From: Anaerolineae bacterium
GTDB taxonomy: Bacteria; Chloroflexota; Anaerolineae; Aggregatilineales; Phototrophicaceae
Length of the DNA stretch: 17,626 bases
Reading direction: 5' to 3'
NCBI GenBank assembly: GCA_028284565.1
Contig: JANQRM010000566.1
Location: 1 to 17,626 of the forward strand
Shown here: piece after piece, positions 1-7,713 of the stretch
Layout of the letters: each line of letters starts with the position of its first letter
Numbering within the stretch: the stretch's first letter is position 1
Notes under the pieces: generated by a model
Told to the model about the DNA's origin: nothing
Databases searched by the model: none
The model's input: only the letters and a program-made list of their open reading frames with translations
Made by a program: the position numbers and the translations under genes

Positions 1-414
1 GCCAACTGTCATAAAGTACGTGGTATAGGATACCCCATCATTCGAGCGAAAGGTTTTGCTTTCCATTTTCGCCATGCCCTCAGCAACTGAAATCGCCCCG
101 GACCGTAAATCCCGCGCCCGAAATCGTCCAATGAAAATGAACAACACCACAATCAGAATCACACCACCAAAGACAGCCCCGATAATCGGCAAGGCTTCAG
201 GAGAGGCTGAGGATTCCGTATCGCTCAACGAAGACGACAGAAATACAATGAAGGCAACGGACCCAATCGTAAAGATGAGAGCGAGAATCGCAAAGCATCC
301 TGCATTCCGACTCGATTTTTTTATCATCTCATTTTGCTTGGCTGTGAGTTGGTTTGCTTGATTCGCCTTTAGGTCGGCTGATGTGAACTTAAAGGCTTTC
401 TGTATAGACTCCAT
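1..414 (-). CDS. Two-helix membrane protein, 3' end cut by window edge
   Basis: An open frame on the minus strand starts at ATG 414-412 and stays open to the left edge, giving 138 residues of an incomplete protein. Residues 1-38 are polar and cytoplasmic-looking (MESIQKAFKFTSADLKANQA and onward). They are followed by two hydrophobic segments at about 39-60 and 77-97, joined by a short serine/glutamate-rich loop. After the second helix comes RFRARDLRSG and then a soluble stretch that continues off the window. A purine-rich GGGAG lies five bases before the ATG and supports this start. The gene begins 27 bases after the beta-CASP RNase stop on the same strand, so the two are probably cotranscribed. 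I do not recognise the family. The N-terminal pattern of an aromatic residue, then ..DL..N...L...Q, recalls small uncharacterised bacterial membrane proteins, but no function can be given. Confidence 0.75.
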   Translation of the reverse strand, partial: MESIQKAFKFTSADLKANQANQLTAKQNEMIKKSSRNAGCFAILALIFTIGSVAFIVFLSSSLSDTESSASPEALPIIGAVFGGVILIVVLFIFIGRFRARDLRSGAISVAEGMAKMESKTFRSNDGVSYTTYFMTVG

Positions 415-441
415 GACCTCTCCCTCACATGGAAATTAAGT

Positions 442-3381
442 TTATCTTACCACGAGCCGATAGCCTGTTTCTGCTTGGAGTTGAGCATCCAGCTGACTCA
501 AGGTCTCTTCATCGGCTTCATCAAGGAGTGCAATCGCCACTTCGCCACTATCGGTATGAATCCCAGCACTTTTACGGAGTGTCCAGCCTGCTTCTCGCAC
601 GAGCTTATCTGCATATTGCAATATCTTCTGCTGATTGGGGTGGGGATGGATACTCAGTGCATAACCTGTCTGTTGGGACAGTTGATGTATGGTTTCCATG
701 TGACGCTCACCAACTTGGGGCGAAATAAAGGTGAGGACGATTTGCCCTTGTTTTAGACTCGTTTTGATTAACCCCTCGTTGCGTAACTTTGCTTTAATTA
801 ACCCATATGCAGAATTGATTTCCATTTGCTCACTACTTGGCAAAGATACGGATGGTAAATCTGACGATGCGCCATTGGTATCTCCTTGCAACAGGATACG
901 AAGTCGATAACCTGTCAAATCCGCATAGGCTTGCTCCACTGCTTGCTCATCCTCTACGCCCTCTACTTGAACATGCACTTCGCCTTCATTCATATAATAG
1001 GACGGACCTTTTGTAATCTGCGCCCCATCCGGCAAGACTTCTTCCACTGCCACACCCAACGCCTGTTGATTAACTGTTGGCTTGATATGGACTTCCCAGC
1101 CCGTTTGCTCAATGAGCTGTTCGATTAAGTCACCATAACGTCGGGTGATGGTATGGGGGAAGTCGAAGCTGAGTAACAGGCGTTTACGTTGAATATCCAA
1201 ACCTGCTTTGCGTAAACGGGCATCTGGTGGAAAGAGACTCATGGCAATTTCTCGCGCATGATTCTGTTCAACAGGACCATGCTCATAGGCACGATGAGGA
1301 ATTAAACCTTCTTGCTCCAAGATTGCCCCGTCTTGTGCGAGTGCAAGCACCACGGCTGTCAAAGCAACTTGTGTATCGACATCCAATTTATCTGGAAGTA
1401 GGGCAGGGGGTTGGACGGGTTTACCTGCTGTGACCAATTCCTGCCGACGACTAAAGGGCAAGATGCTATCTTGAACCGTTTTCGCATCTTTATAAAGCTG
1501 GCTCATCTGGCTTTTGAGTCCACTCTCTTCTTGCTCGTCACCATAGCCATTCCAATCACCAATCACCCACAGAATGGCATCCGCAGGGTAGTGTGTCCCG
1601 CTGGCATTCAGCACCTTCGCAGTAAAGCGGTCAATCTCTGCGCCTATCACGAGTCCCAAGCGCGGTTGATTGTTGCTATTCCGCATGATAATCAACTTAC
1701 CCACAATATCCGGGTTCGCCAGCATAATCCGACGCGCTTTTAGATTACGTGCGACTTGCTCATCCGTCAGGACTTTGTAGGTGCTTTTGTTGCGCCAATC
1801 CGCTGTGAAATAGATATTTTGGTTTTCATCTTGCAGAGCCTGTTTTAGTTCATCGACACGCTCCGTATCTCCCCACCAGACTTGTGCCAATTCACGAATA
1901 CTAAAGAAGTGGCCAGCATGAGTCGCTTTCAAGGTCTCCCACAGCTGACCTAAATCAACTTGTCCTTGTGCTTTGCCAGATTGTATCTTGCCGATTGCCC
2001 ACGGTTTCGCTTTATATTGAAGAGCATAGGATTGTCCAATTTTGGGAGTACGGACATTCTTATCTCGTTGTCGTAGAGCCGTTGCCACACTATGACGCGC
2101 GCCGGGGTCACCATGAACAAGAAAAATATCCTGTGCTTTGAAGGCATCCGCCAGACTGACCAGTTCCGCTTCATCGGAGTGGGCAGATAACGAATAAGTG
2201 TCAATCTCACAACGGACTTTGACCGTTGTTTTATCAAACCTGAAAGTCGGAGTCTCACCCTCTTGACGGTCTTTCATCATGCGTTGTAAGAAACGTCCCG
2301 GTGCTTCCTCATCTTGATAACCTGTCATCAGGATGGCATTCCGTTCATCAGGGGCGAAGTGCTTGGCATACATCACGGGTGCCCCCCCTGTGAGCATCCC
2401 ACTACTGGCTACAACGACACAGGGACTTTCCGAGCAAGCGATTTCATCTCGATGTTGTTGACTGCGAATGGGTTTGATTTTCTTGCGGAAAAAGAGATGC
2501 TCATCGCCAGCCATCTGTACCGTTTTTTCTGGCAAGATGTCCCGAAAAGCGTGATAGGAATTGCACACCGACCTTACCATTCCATCCACATAAACGGGTA
2601 CATCAAACTCATCTCGGAAGGCGAGGATAATTTGAATGACTTCTTGTGCGCGCCCCAGAGCAAATGCCGGAATCAAGACCTTGCCCCCACGCTCGGTAAT
2701 CCGCTTCAAGTTTTGAATCAGTCGTTTCTCTTCAGCAACCCGATTGGCATGGAGTTTTCCGCCATAGGTACTTTCTAACACCAGTGCATCCGCACTAATG
2801 GGTGGCACTTCGACACTTTTCACGGTGCGTTGTGGTGATTGCGAGACATCACCCGACATCACGAGCGTCCCTTCGTTGCTATCAAGAACAATCATGCCTG
2901 CACCTGCGATATGCCCGGAGACATAAAAGGTCGCTTGGAGATTTTCACCGAGCTTAATAGGCTGATTGAATTCGACAATCTGGAAAGCATCAAGTAGACG
3001 GTTGACAGCAATCTCATCGAATAGAGGAAGTTCGCCTTCTTGTTCCTGCCGACTTTTCATAATCCGTTGGGCATCAGCTTGCAGGGTACGAATTAAGTCC
3101 ATACTCGCGCGGGTTGTTATCACCGGAACTTGAGGATACTGCTCGACAACCAGCGGAAGCGCACCCGTATGGTCGGTATGGGCATGGGTCACAAGGATAT
3201 AATCGGGACCGCCGACAGCACTAATCGGTTGCAAATCGGGCAATTGGTCATTTTGAATCCCGCGATTTGAACGGGGCGAGATGCGAATTCCAGCATCAAT
3301 CAGCAGACGCTTATCACCAATTTCAACCAGCGTACAACTTGCGCCGACTTCATCTGCTCCGCCGAGAAAGGTAATCTTCAT
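442..3381 (-). CDS. Beta-CASP metallo-beta-lactamase ribonuclease with long C-terminal extension
   Basis: This is a 979-residue protein whose first 440 residues form a complete beta-CASP RNase of the CPSF/RNase-J superfamily, expected to cleave or trim RNA in the cytoplasm using two zinc ions. Visible metal motifs are D29 (LLIDAG), H66-A-H68-T-D70-H71, H157 (SGHIAG), D178 (SGDVSQ) and E203 (LESTYGG). The beta-CASP and RMMBL part follows, with IPAFALGRAQE at 238-248, SSGMLTGG at 326-333, H401 (SLSAHSD) and H423 (LVHGD). Bacterial enzymes of this type usually end near residue 430-450. The remaining 540 residues are not recognised, and their last 270 contain two diverged copies of one unit. The start at MKITFLGG is the canonical family N-terminus; no clear Shine-Dalgarno precedes it. 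RNA as substrate is family knowledge; the role of the extension is unknown. Confidence 0.93.
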   Translation of the reverse strand: MKITFLGGADEVGASCTLVEIGDKRLLIDAGIRISPRSNRGIQNDQLPDLQPISAVGGPDYILVTHAHTDHTGALPLVVEQYPQVPVITTRASMDLIRTLQADAQRIMKSRQEQEGELPLFDEIAVNRLLDAFQIVEFNQPIKLGENLQATFYVSGHIAGAGMIVLDSNEGTLVMSGDVSQSPQRTVKSVEVPPISADALVLESTYGGKLHANRVAEEKRLIQNLKRITERGGKVLIPAFALGRAQEVIQIILAFRDEFDVPVYVDGMVRSVCNSYHAFRDILPEKTVQMAGDEHLFFRKKIKPIRSQQHRDEIACSESPCVVVASSGMLTGGAPVMYAKHFAPDERNAILMTGYQDEEAPGRFLQRMMKDRQEGETPTFRFDKTTVKVRCEIDTYSLSAHSDEAELVSLADAFKAQDIFLVHGDPGARHSVATALRQRDKNVRTPKIGQSYALQYKAKPWAIGKIQSGKAQGQVDLGQLWETLKATHAGHFFSIRELAQVWWGDTERVDELKQALQDENQNIYFTADWRNKSTYKVLTDEQVARNLKARRIMLANPDIVGKLIIMRNSNNQPRLGLVIGAEIDRFTAKVLNASGTHYPADAILWVIGDWNGYGDEQEESGLKSQMSQLYKDAKTVQDSILPFSRRQELVTAGKPVQPPALLPDKLDVDTQVALTAVVLALAQDGAILEQEGLIPHRAYEHGPVEQNHAREIAMSLFPPDARLRKAGLDIQRKRLLLSFDFPHTITRRYGDLIEQLIEQTGWEVHIKPTVNQQALGVAVEEVLPDGAQITKGPSYYMNEGEVHVQVEGVEDEQAVEQAYADLTGYRLRILLQGDTNGASSDLPSVSLPSSEQMEINSAYGLIKAKLRNEGLIKTSLKQGQIVLTFISPQVGERHMETIHQLSQQTGYALSIHPHPNQQKILQYADKLVREAGWTLRKSAGIHTDSGEVAIALLDEADEETLSQLDAQLQAETGYRLVVR
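445..1248 (-). repeat. Diverged internal duplication in the RNase C-terminus
   Basis: Two protein segments of the beta-CASP RNase align with each other: residues about 712-830 and about 853-979. Shared landmarks in the same order are a LR..GL stretch, then a hydrophobic L.F strand, then a helix ending QTG[WY], then I[KH]P....NQQ, then GEV....., and finally LTGYRLRI versus ETGYRLVV. A low-complexity serine-rich linker (residues 836-850) separates the copies. I read this directly from the protein; repeat boundaries are approximate and the fold is not identified. Confidence 0.65.
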
Positions 3382-3454
3382 GGGCTATAGCTTTCAAATG
3401 TTGGTGGAATCATCAAGTGAAAAGGTTGAGGTCATCACACATATCATGCGTTGA

Positions 3455-3483
3455 ATTATACCATATTTGCTTTTTCTGTTTAA
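3455..3483 (-). promoter_or_regulatory. Promoter of the beta-CASP RNase gene
   Basis: On the minus strand a perfect TATAAT (3460-3455) is preceded by TGG, giving an extended -10 element. A weak -35 (TTAAAC, 3483-3478) lies 17 bases upstream. The predicted RNA start is near 3448, leaving a leader of about 67 bases before the ATG at 3381. The promoter is divergent from the regulator promoter at 3502-3529. Confidence 0.6.
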
Positions 3484-3501
3484 TCTGCACAAAGTTGCCT
3501 T

Positions 3502-3529
3502 TTGACAAACAAATCTTTTTCGTTATACT
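3502..3529 (+). promoter_or_regulatory. Promoter of the LacI-family regulator gene
   Basis: A perfect TTGACA (3502-3507) and a TATACT -10 (3524-3529) are separated by 16 bases. The predicted start of transcription, near 3536, falls inside the palindrome at 3530-3551. That arrangement is typical of negative autoregulation. Confidence 0.65.
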
Positions 3530-3551
3530 AATAGTTAACCGCTTAACTATT
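3530..3551. promoter_or_regulatory. LacI-type operator palindrome over the regulator's transcription start
   Basis: This is a perfect inverted repeat with 9-base arms, AATAGTTAA and TTAACTATT, around the four bases CCGC. The dyad centre falls on a CG step, as in most LacI-family operators. It sits immediately downstream of the -10 and upstream of the regulator's ATG at 3574, so a bound repressor would block initiation. The core TAACCGCTTA resembles TAAACGTTTT in the transporter promoter (4619-4628). Confidence 0.6.
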
Positions 3552-3573
3552 GGTTTTTATCAACGATTTTTTG

Positions 3574-4578
3574 ATGCCAACCCTTTCTGATGTCGCCAAA
3601 AAAGCAGGTGTATCCACGGCAACGGTCTCCAAAGTATTGTCGAATACCCCCTATTTCACCGATGCCACTCGTGACAAAGTGATGCACGCTGTCAAAGAAT
3701 TGAATTATCAACCCAACCTAGCGGCGCGTGCCTTGTCGAAGGGCAAAACTTCAATTATCGCGGTGGTGTTCCCCTATGTTTATGAGAACATCTTTGAAGA
3801 CCCGCTGGTGATGAGCATCCTGCAAGGCATTGAAGGGGAATGCACCCAACAGGGATACAATCTCTTGCTCAGCACACCCCAATTAAGTGAGGACGGCGCA
3901 GACTCTCATTATCTGCAACTTCTACAAAGCGGGTATATCGCTGGCTTGATTGCAATTGATAATGTCACAATCGCATCTGCCGCCAAACCCGCCATTGAGC
4001 GCAATATCCCTTCTATCGTCATTGGTTATCATCCAGCAGACTACACCGTACGTGCCGATGATGAACAAGGTGCAAGAGAACTCACTGAGCATGTCTTATC
4101 ACTAGGGCAAATGAATATTGGAATCATCAGTGTGCCAGAAAATCAACAACTTGCAGTCAACACACGCATTCAAGGCATTCAACAAGCCTGTAACGCACAC
4201 CAACTCATCTTCAAGGATTTACCCATTGCTTATGGTGATTATTCCATAGAGAGTGGTTATCTAGCGTGTCGCGATTTATTGGAACAGAATGAACAGGTCA
4301 ATGCCATCATCTCGATCAATGATCGTATGGCATTGGGCGCAATCCAATATCTCCGTGAGATTGGTCGCGATGTACCAAATGATTGTGTCGTCGTTGGCTT
4401 CGATAACATTCCAACTTCAGCTGTCTTTTCACCTTCGTTGACCACTGTTGACCAACAGGCTCCAGAACAAGGGAGTGTTGCGGCACAAATGCTAATCGAC
4501 GTATTAAATGGAGAACAACCCGATTCAGTTGTACTGCCGACTCAATTAATCATTCGTGAGTCGTCACAATCTGGATGA
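3574..4578 (+). CDS. LacI-family transcriptional repressor of the galactoside locus
   Basis: A 334-residue regulator of normal family length. The N-terminal helix-turn-helix is clear: MPTLSDVAKKAGVSTATVSK (1-20), followed by the YQPNLAARALSKGKT hinge helix with its conserved alanine/leucine pair. A periplasmic-binding-protein-like effector domain follows, with the family landmarks GFDNIPTSAVFSPSLTTVDQ near the C-terminus. The frame stays open upstream to a TTG at 3550, but that TTG lies in the operator palindrome, and LacI proteins normally begin a few residues before the first DNA-binding helix. ATG 3574 is therefore chosen. There is no evident Shine-Dalgarno. The gene ends 123 bases before the binding-protein gene and shares its direction. 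It likely senses a galactoside or galactose derivative and represses both itself and the transport operon; the ligand is inferred from context. Confidence 0.92.
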   Translation: MPTLSDVAKKAGVSTATVSKVLSNTPYFTDATRDKVMHAVKELNYQPNLAARALSKGKTSIIAVVFPYVYENIFEDPLVMSILQGIEGECTQQGYNLLLSTPQLSEDGADSHYLQLLQSGYIAGLIAIDNVTIASAAKPAIERNIPSIVIGYHPADYTVRADDEQGARELTEHVLSLGQMNIGIISVPENQQLAVNTRIQGIQQACNAHQLIFKDLPIAYGDYSIESGYLACRDLLEQNEQVNAIISINDRMALGAIQYLREIGRDVPNDCVVVGFDNIPTSAVFSPSLTTVDQQAPEQGSVAAQMLIDVLNGEQPDSVVLPTQLIIRESSQSG

Positions 4579-4607
4579 TGGTGTCTAAAGAGCAGGGGAG
4601 GTGCTTA

Positions 4608-4635
4608 TTGACGCGGTGTAAACGTTTTTTCTAAG
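4608..4635 (+). promoter_or_regulatory. Transport operon promoter with LacI-type operator in its spacer
   Basis: TTGACG (4608-4613) and TCTAAG (4630-4635) are 16 bases apart; the -10 matches consensus at four of six positions. The spacer carries the palindrome AAACGTTT (4620-4627), within TGTAAACGTTTT. This has the central CG and flanking A/T runs of LacI/CcpA-type operators and shares the TAA-N-CG-N-TT core with the regulator's own operator at 3530-3551. A repressor here would cover the promoter directly. The binding site is more convincing than the exact hexamers. Confidence 0.45.
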
Positions 4636-4639
4636 TTCG

Positions 4640-4669
4640 GTAACCCCGTGGCACAGTCGCCACGATTAC
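4640..4669 (+). other. Stem-loop in the 5' leader of the binding-protein gene
   Basis: CGTGGC (4647-4652) and GCCACG (4659-4664) pair perfectly around a six-base loop. GTAA (4640-4643) and TTAC (4666-4669) extend the structure across a small internal loop. No U-run follows, so it is not a standard intrinsic terminator for the regulator gene. It lies at the predicted start of the transport mRNA and could protect the 5' end. Confidence 0.4.
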
Positions 4670-4701
4670 ATTTAATGTCTAACTTTTGGAGGTTAAACCC
4701 C

Positions 4702-5967
4702 ATGAAAAAACTAGTTGTACTTCTTTTACTGGTCGCCTTGTCTGTGCCGATAGTCGCACAGGATGATGTGAGCTTACGTTGGCGGACACGTCCAGACAAT
4801 CAGGCAGAAATTGATGTCTATACCGCCGCAAGCGAAAGCATTGACGCAGACTGGGACGGCGTATCGCTCGAATATGAACCCGGTGGTTCAGAAACAGCTG
4901 GCTATCAAGATGTGCTGATTTCCGAAATTTCAGCAGGGACTGCACCCGATGTTTTCTGGATTCCAGGGACGGATGTGGCACGCTTTGCCGAAGCTGGCTT
5001 GATTCTCAATCTGGCTGAAATCGCTGGCGCAGATGAAAACTACAGCGCAGATGATTTCTATGCCGGTCCAATGGGCTTCTTGACCACTTCCATCAACGAA
5101 GGCGAAGATGCGCTTTGGGGTCTGCCCCGTGATGTTTCTGCCTTTGCCATTTACTACAATGCCGACCTCTTCGACGAAGCTGGGTTGGATTACCCCGGTG
5201 GCGATGATTGGGATTGGGATCGCTTTGTCGAATCCGCAGAAGAAATCAGTGGACTCGGTGACGAAATCGTCGGCTTCGGCATGAATGCGTGGTGGGCGAA
5301 CTGGGGCTACTTCGTGAATGCGGCTGGCTCTGGCTTCTTCAATGATGACTTTACATCCTGTGGCTTGAACAACGATGGAACCGTTGCAGGTCTCGAAACT
5401 GCACAAAGTCTCTTCGACAGTGGCGCGGCAATTCCATGGGGAACCGACTCCGAACCACCATTCCTTGCTGGCAACCTAGGCATGTTCATGAATGGTCGTT
5501 GGGCAACCCCCGGCACGATTGCCAATGCCGACTTCAACTGGAACGTCGCATCACTCCCCGTAGGACCGAGTGGTGAAGAAACCAACTGGCTCTTCTGGGG
5601 TGCATATGTGGTAAATGCCAATACTGAAAATCCAGAAGCCGCTTGGGAACTCGTCACCCGTTTGACTAGTGCCGATATTCAAGGGCAAATTGCGAGCTTG
5701 GGTGCAAATATCCCCAGTCGAGCAACTGATGCCGCTATCGAACTTTTCCTCGGCACACTACCAGACAGCGGTGTGGACAATCAAGCCTTCATCGACGGCA
5801 CAACCTCCGCTGATGTCCGTACCGAAGCTCCACTTTTCGCTGGTAATTGGCCCGCAATCGACCAAGCCTACGGGAATGGAATTACCGCAGTCTTCAATGG
5901 CGAACTATCCGCACAAGAATTTGCCGATACGATATGCGACGAAGTTGCACCACTTTTTGAAGGCTAA
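4702..5967 (+). CDS. Sugar ABC transporter substrate-binding protein (family 1 SBP)
   Basis: A 421-residue extracytoplasmic solute-binding protein that should capture the imported sugar and deliver it to the two permeases downstream. ATG 4702 is chosen because GGAGG lies nine bases upstream and the protein then begins with a textbook signal peptide: MKK, a leucine/valine core, and VPIVA before Q20. There is no lipobox cysteine, so export by signal peptidase I rather than lipoprotein anchoring is expected. The frame is open upstream to a GTG at 4648, but that would bury the signal peptide. Typical SBP features are GTAPDVFWIPG near residue 75, LWGLPRDVSAFAIYYNADLF, and an aromatic-rich region (WANWGYF, WLFWGAY) suited to sugar stacking. 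It is first in the transport operon. The substrate is inferred from the GH2, galT and galK genes to be a beta-galactoside. Confidence 0.93.
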   Translation: MKKLVVLLLLVALSVPIVAQDDVSLRWRTRPDNQAEIDVYTAASESIDADWDGVSLEYEPGGSETAGYQDVLISEISAGTAPDVFWIPGTDVARFAEAGLILNLAEIAGADENYSADDFYAGPMGFLTTSINEGEDALWGLPRDVSAFAIYYNADLFDEAGLDYPGGDDWDWDRFVESAEEISGLGDEIVGFGMNAWWANWGYFVNAAGSGFFNDDFTSCGLNNDGTVAGLETAQSLFDSGAAIPWGTDSEPPFLAGNLGMFMNGRWATPGTIANADFNWNVASLPVGPSGEETNWLFWGAYVVNANTENPEAAWELVTRLTSADIQGQIASLGANIPSRATDAAIELFLGTLPDSGVDNQAFIDGTTSADVRTEAPLFAGNWPAIDQAYGNGITAVFNGELSAQEFADTICDEVAPLFEG

Positions 5968-5987
5968 TAGAACCTTCTCTAGTCACC

Positions 5988-6017
5988 ATGAGGGGTAGCC
6001 ATGTGGTTGCCCCTTAT
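5988..6017 (+). other. Intercistronic stem-loop between binding protein and permease
   Basis: AGGGGTAGCC (5991-6000) pairs with GGTTGCCCCT (6005-6014) over a four-base loop, with two G-U pairs. Three further pairs extend the stem to 5988 and 6017. No U-run follows. Hairpins directly after binding-protein genes are commonly linked to mRNA stabilisation, giving more binding protein than permease. That role here is inference. Confidence 0.5.
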
Positions 6018-6052
6018 ACCCCGCCTAAAATAGCATTGGGGGAGAAAAAATC

Positions 6053-7702
6053 ATGTCTGCCGTTCAACAATCAGACAGACCCAACATTATTTTTGCTAGT
6101 CTACTTTGGAATGTTGTCATCATTGTTGCCAGCATTGCGCTCGCTATCACCATTTTTAACTTATCAGAATTTGGAAACTTAGGTCGTCCTGTACAAACGT
6201 TTGCCGGTTTCGCCGCGCTTGTGCCCGCAGTACTAGCAGGTGTGGGCAGTGTCTATTTGTTTCAAGGTAAAATTCTAGGACGTTTCTTATTACTAGGACT
6301 TTATTTTGTAAGCATGGTCCTTGCCATTGCCATCTTACTTCATCTTTGGGATGTCTTTTTCAGCTTCGAGCTTTTCGTCGATACTTTGATGAACAATGCC
6401 ACCCTCGCGTTGGGTTTCCCACTTGCCTATGCCATCTATTGGGTTGCGGGACGTTTAGAGGATGAAAGTTCAGCGCAGGACAACTTGACAAAAATCGCCT
6501 TAACCATCGGTGGCTTGACTCTTATTGCCCTCATCTTGGCATCCAAAGTATTAGATTCGATCAATCACATCCTGAGTACCTATGCCAATGTCGGGACATG
6601 GGCAACGACGATTGCCATTCTTGTATTCGGCTTTTTGGCTTGGCGGGTGCTCCATCTGGGTGAATACTTTAATGAAACACCTGACCAGCGAATCGCTTGG
6701 CAGGGCTGGTTGATGCTCTCGCCCAATATCATCGGATTCATGATTTTCTTCGCCGGACCTTTGTTGTTATCTCTATACTTGAGCTTCACCAATGCCTCCG
6801 TTGGACAAGTACCAGAAGTGATTGGACTACAAAACTACGCTGATGTCCTTGCAATTGAATTCCAGATGCAAACGGACTTGAATGCCAACTTACAGGATGC
6901 GACCAGTTTCGGCTATACACCACTTGGTGCAATTGAGCTCGGCAGTAGTCGTCTCGTCGTCGCCGCCAAAGATACTCTCTTCTGGCTCAGTCTCCGCAAT
7001 ACAATCTTGTTCTGTTTGTTACTTGTCCCACTCAGCACCATACCCGCACTGGCTCTGTCATTGATACTCAATTCCAAATTGCCCGGCATGAAATTCTTCC
7101 GTGCGGTCTATTTCTTGCCATCCGTCGCCGCCGTTGTGGGAACAGCTCTCATCTGGCGCTGGCTCTATGACCCCACCATCGGGTATTTCAATTATCTCAT
7201 CACTGAGTTGGTGAACTTCCTGAATAGCTTTGGACTCCAAGTCACCGACCCACAGATAGAATGGCTCACTGGTCCCGGTGTGGTCCTATTCTCCATCGTC
7301 TTTTTATCGGCATGGCAAGTCGTCGGCTTTAATACCGTCTTGTTCTTAGCAGGCCTACAAGGCATCCCCAAAACGCTCTATGAAGCGGCAACCGTCGATG
7401 GAGCCAATCGCTGGGAACAATTCCGTAATGTCACCTTACCAATGCTTGCGCCAACAACCTTTTTCGTGGTGATTACGACGGTTATCACAGGCTTGCAGGT
7501 CTTCAATGAACCCTTTGCCTTGTTCCCATCACGTCCGATTCCTGTGAATGCGACGACCTCCGTGTTCTATCTCTATGATCGGGGCTTCACACGCTTTGAA
7601 TTCGGCTATGCCTCGTCGATTGCATGGGTGCTGTTTTTGATTATCTTCTCCATTACCTTCATCCAATTCCGTGTCCAGCGTTCCGGCGCATATGACGATT
7701 AA
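6053..7702 (+). CDS. Sugar ABC transporter permease, MalF/UgpA type, with extra N-terminal membrane domain
   Basis: A 549-residue inner-membrane permease. The C-terminal part, from about residue 215, is a standard sugar permease: a first core helix in GWLMLSPNIIGFMIFFAGP, several further helices, and the ATPase-contacting EAA loop at about 444-463 (EAATVDGANRWEQFRNVTLP). Residues 1-210 are additional, with hydrophobic segments at about 11-35, 48-70, 75-98, 113-133, 146-165 and 184-202, so roughly six extra helices. Ordinary homologues are about 290-320 residues long and lack them. The core also has a longer extracellular segment (about 265-305) between its first two helices. The start is supported by GGAG (6041-6044), eight bases upstream. 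It partners with the binding protein and the second permease; no ATPase gene follows. Confidence 0.9.
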   Translation: MSAVQQSDRPNIIFASLLWNVVIIVASIALAITIFNLSEFGNLGRPVQTFAGFAALVPAVLAGVGSVYLFQGKILGRFLLLGLYFVSMVLAIAILLHLWDVFFSFELFVDTLMNNATLALGFPLAYAIYWVAGRLEDESSAQDNLTKIALTIGGLTLIALILASKVLDSINHILSTYANVGTWATTIAILVFGFLAWRVLHLGEYFNETPDQRIAWQGWLMLSPNIIGFMIFFAGPLLLSLYLSFTNASVGQVPEVIGLQNYADVLAIEFQMQTDLNANLQDATSFGYTPLGAIELGSSRLVVAAKDTLFWLSLRNTILFCLLLVPLSTIPALALSLILNSKLPGMKFFRAVYFLPSVAAVVGTALIWRWLYDPTIGYFNYLITELVNFLNSFGLQVTDPQIEWLTGPGVVLFSIVFLSAWQVVGFNTVLFLAGLQGIPKTLYEAATVDGANRWEQFRNVTLPMLAPTTFFVVITTVITGLQVFNEPFALFPSRPIPVNATTSVFYLYDRGFTRFEFGYASSIAWVLFLIIFSITFIQFRVQRSGAYDD

Positions 7703-7713
7703 GGAGGCGAGCG

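Noticed and set aside
2314..2778. Long open frame antisense to the RNase gene
   Set aside because: It lies wholly within a strongly conserved coding region on the other strand and has no ribosome site or recognisable protein features.
3550..3573. TTG start extending the LacI-family regulator by eight residues
   Set aside because: The TTG is inside the operator dyad, has no ribosome site, and the family N-terminus fits ATG 3574.
4587..4607. Possible terminator after the LacI-family gene (AGCA...TGCT)
   Set aside because: Only a four-base stem with no U-run.
4648..4701. GTG start extending the binding protein by 18 residues
   Set aside because: It would place residues ahead of a clean signal peptide, and the strong GGAGG serves ATG 4702. 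The GTG is also inside a leader stem.
4930..5406. Long open frame antisense to the binding-protein gene
   Set aside because: Shadow of an authentic gene; cysteine- and proline-scattered translation with no domain pattern.
6194..6203. CAAACGTTTG, a perfect LacI-like dyad inside the first permease gene
   Set aside because: It lies within coding sequence about 140 bases after the start, and AAACG words are common in these genes. Without conservation it is best taken as chance.
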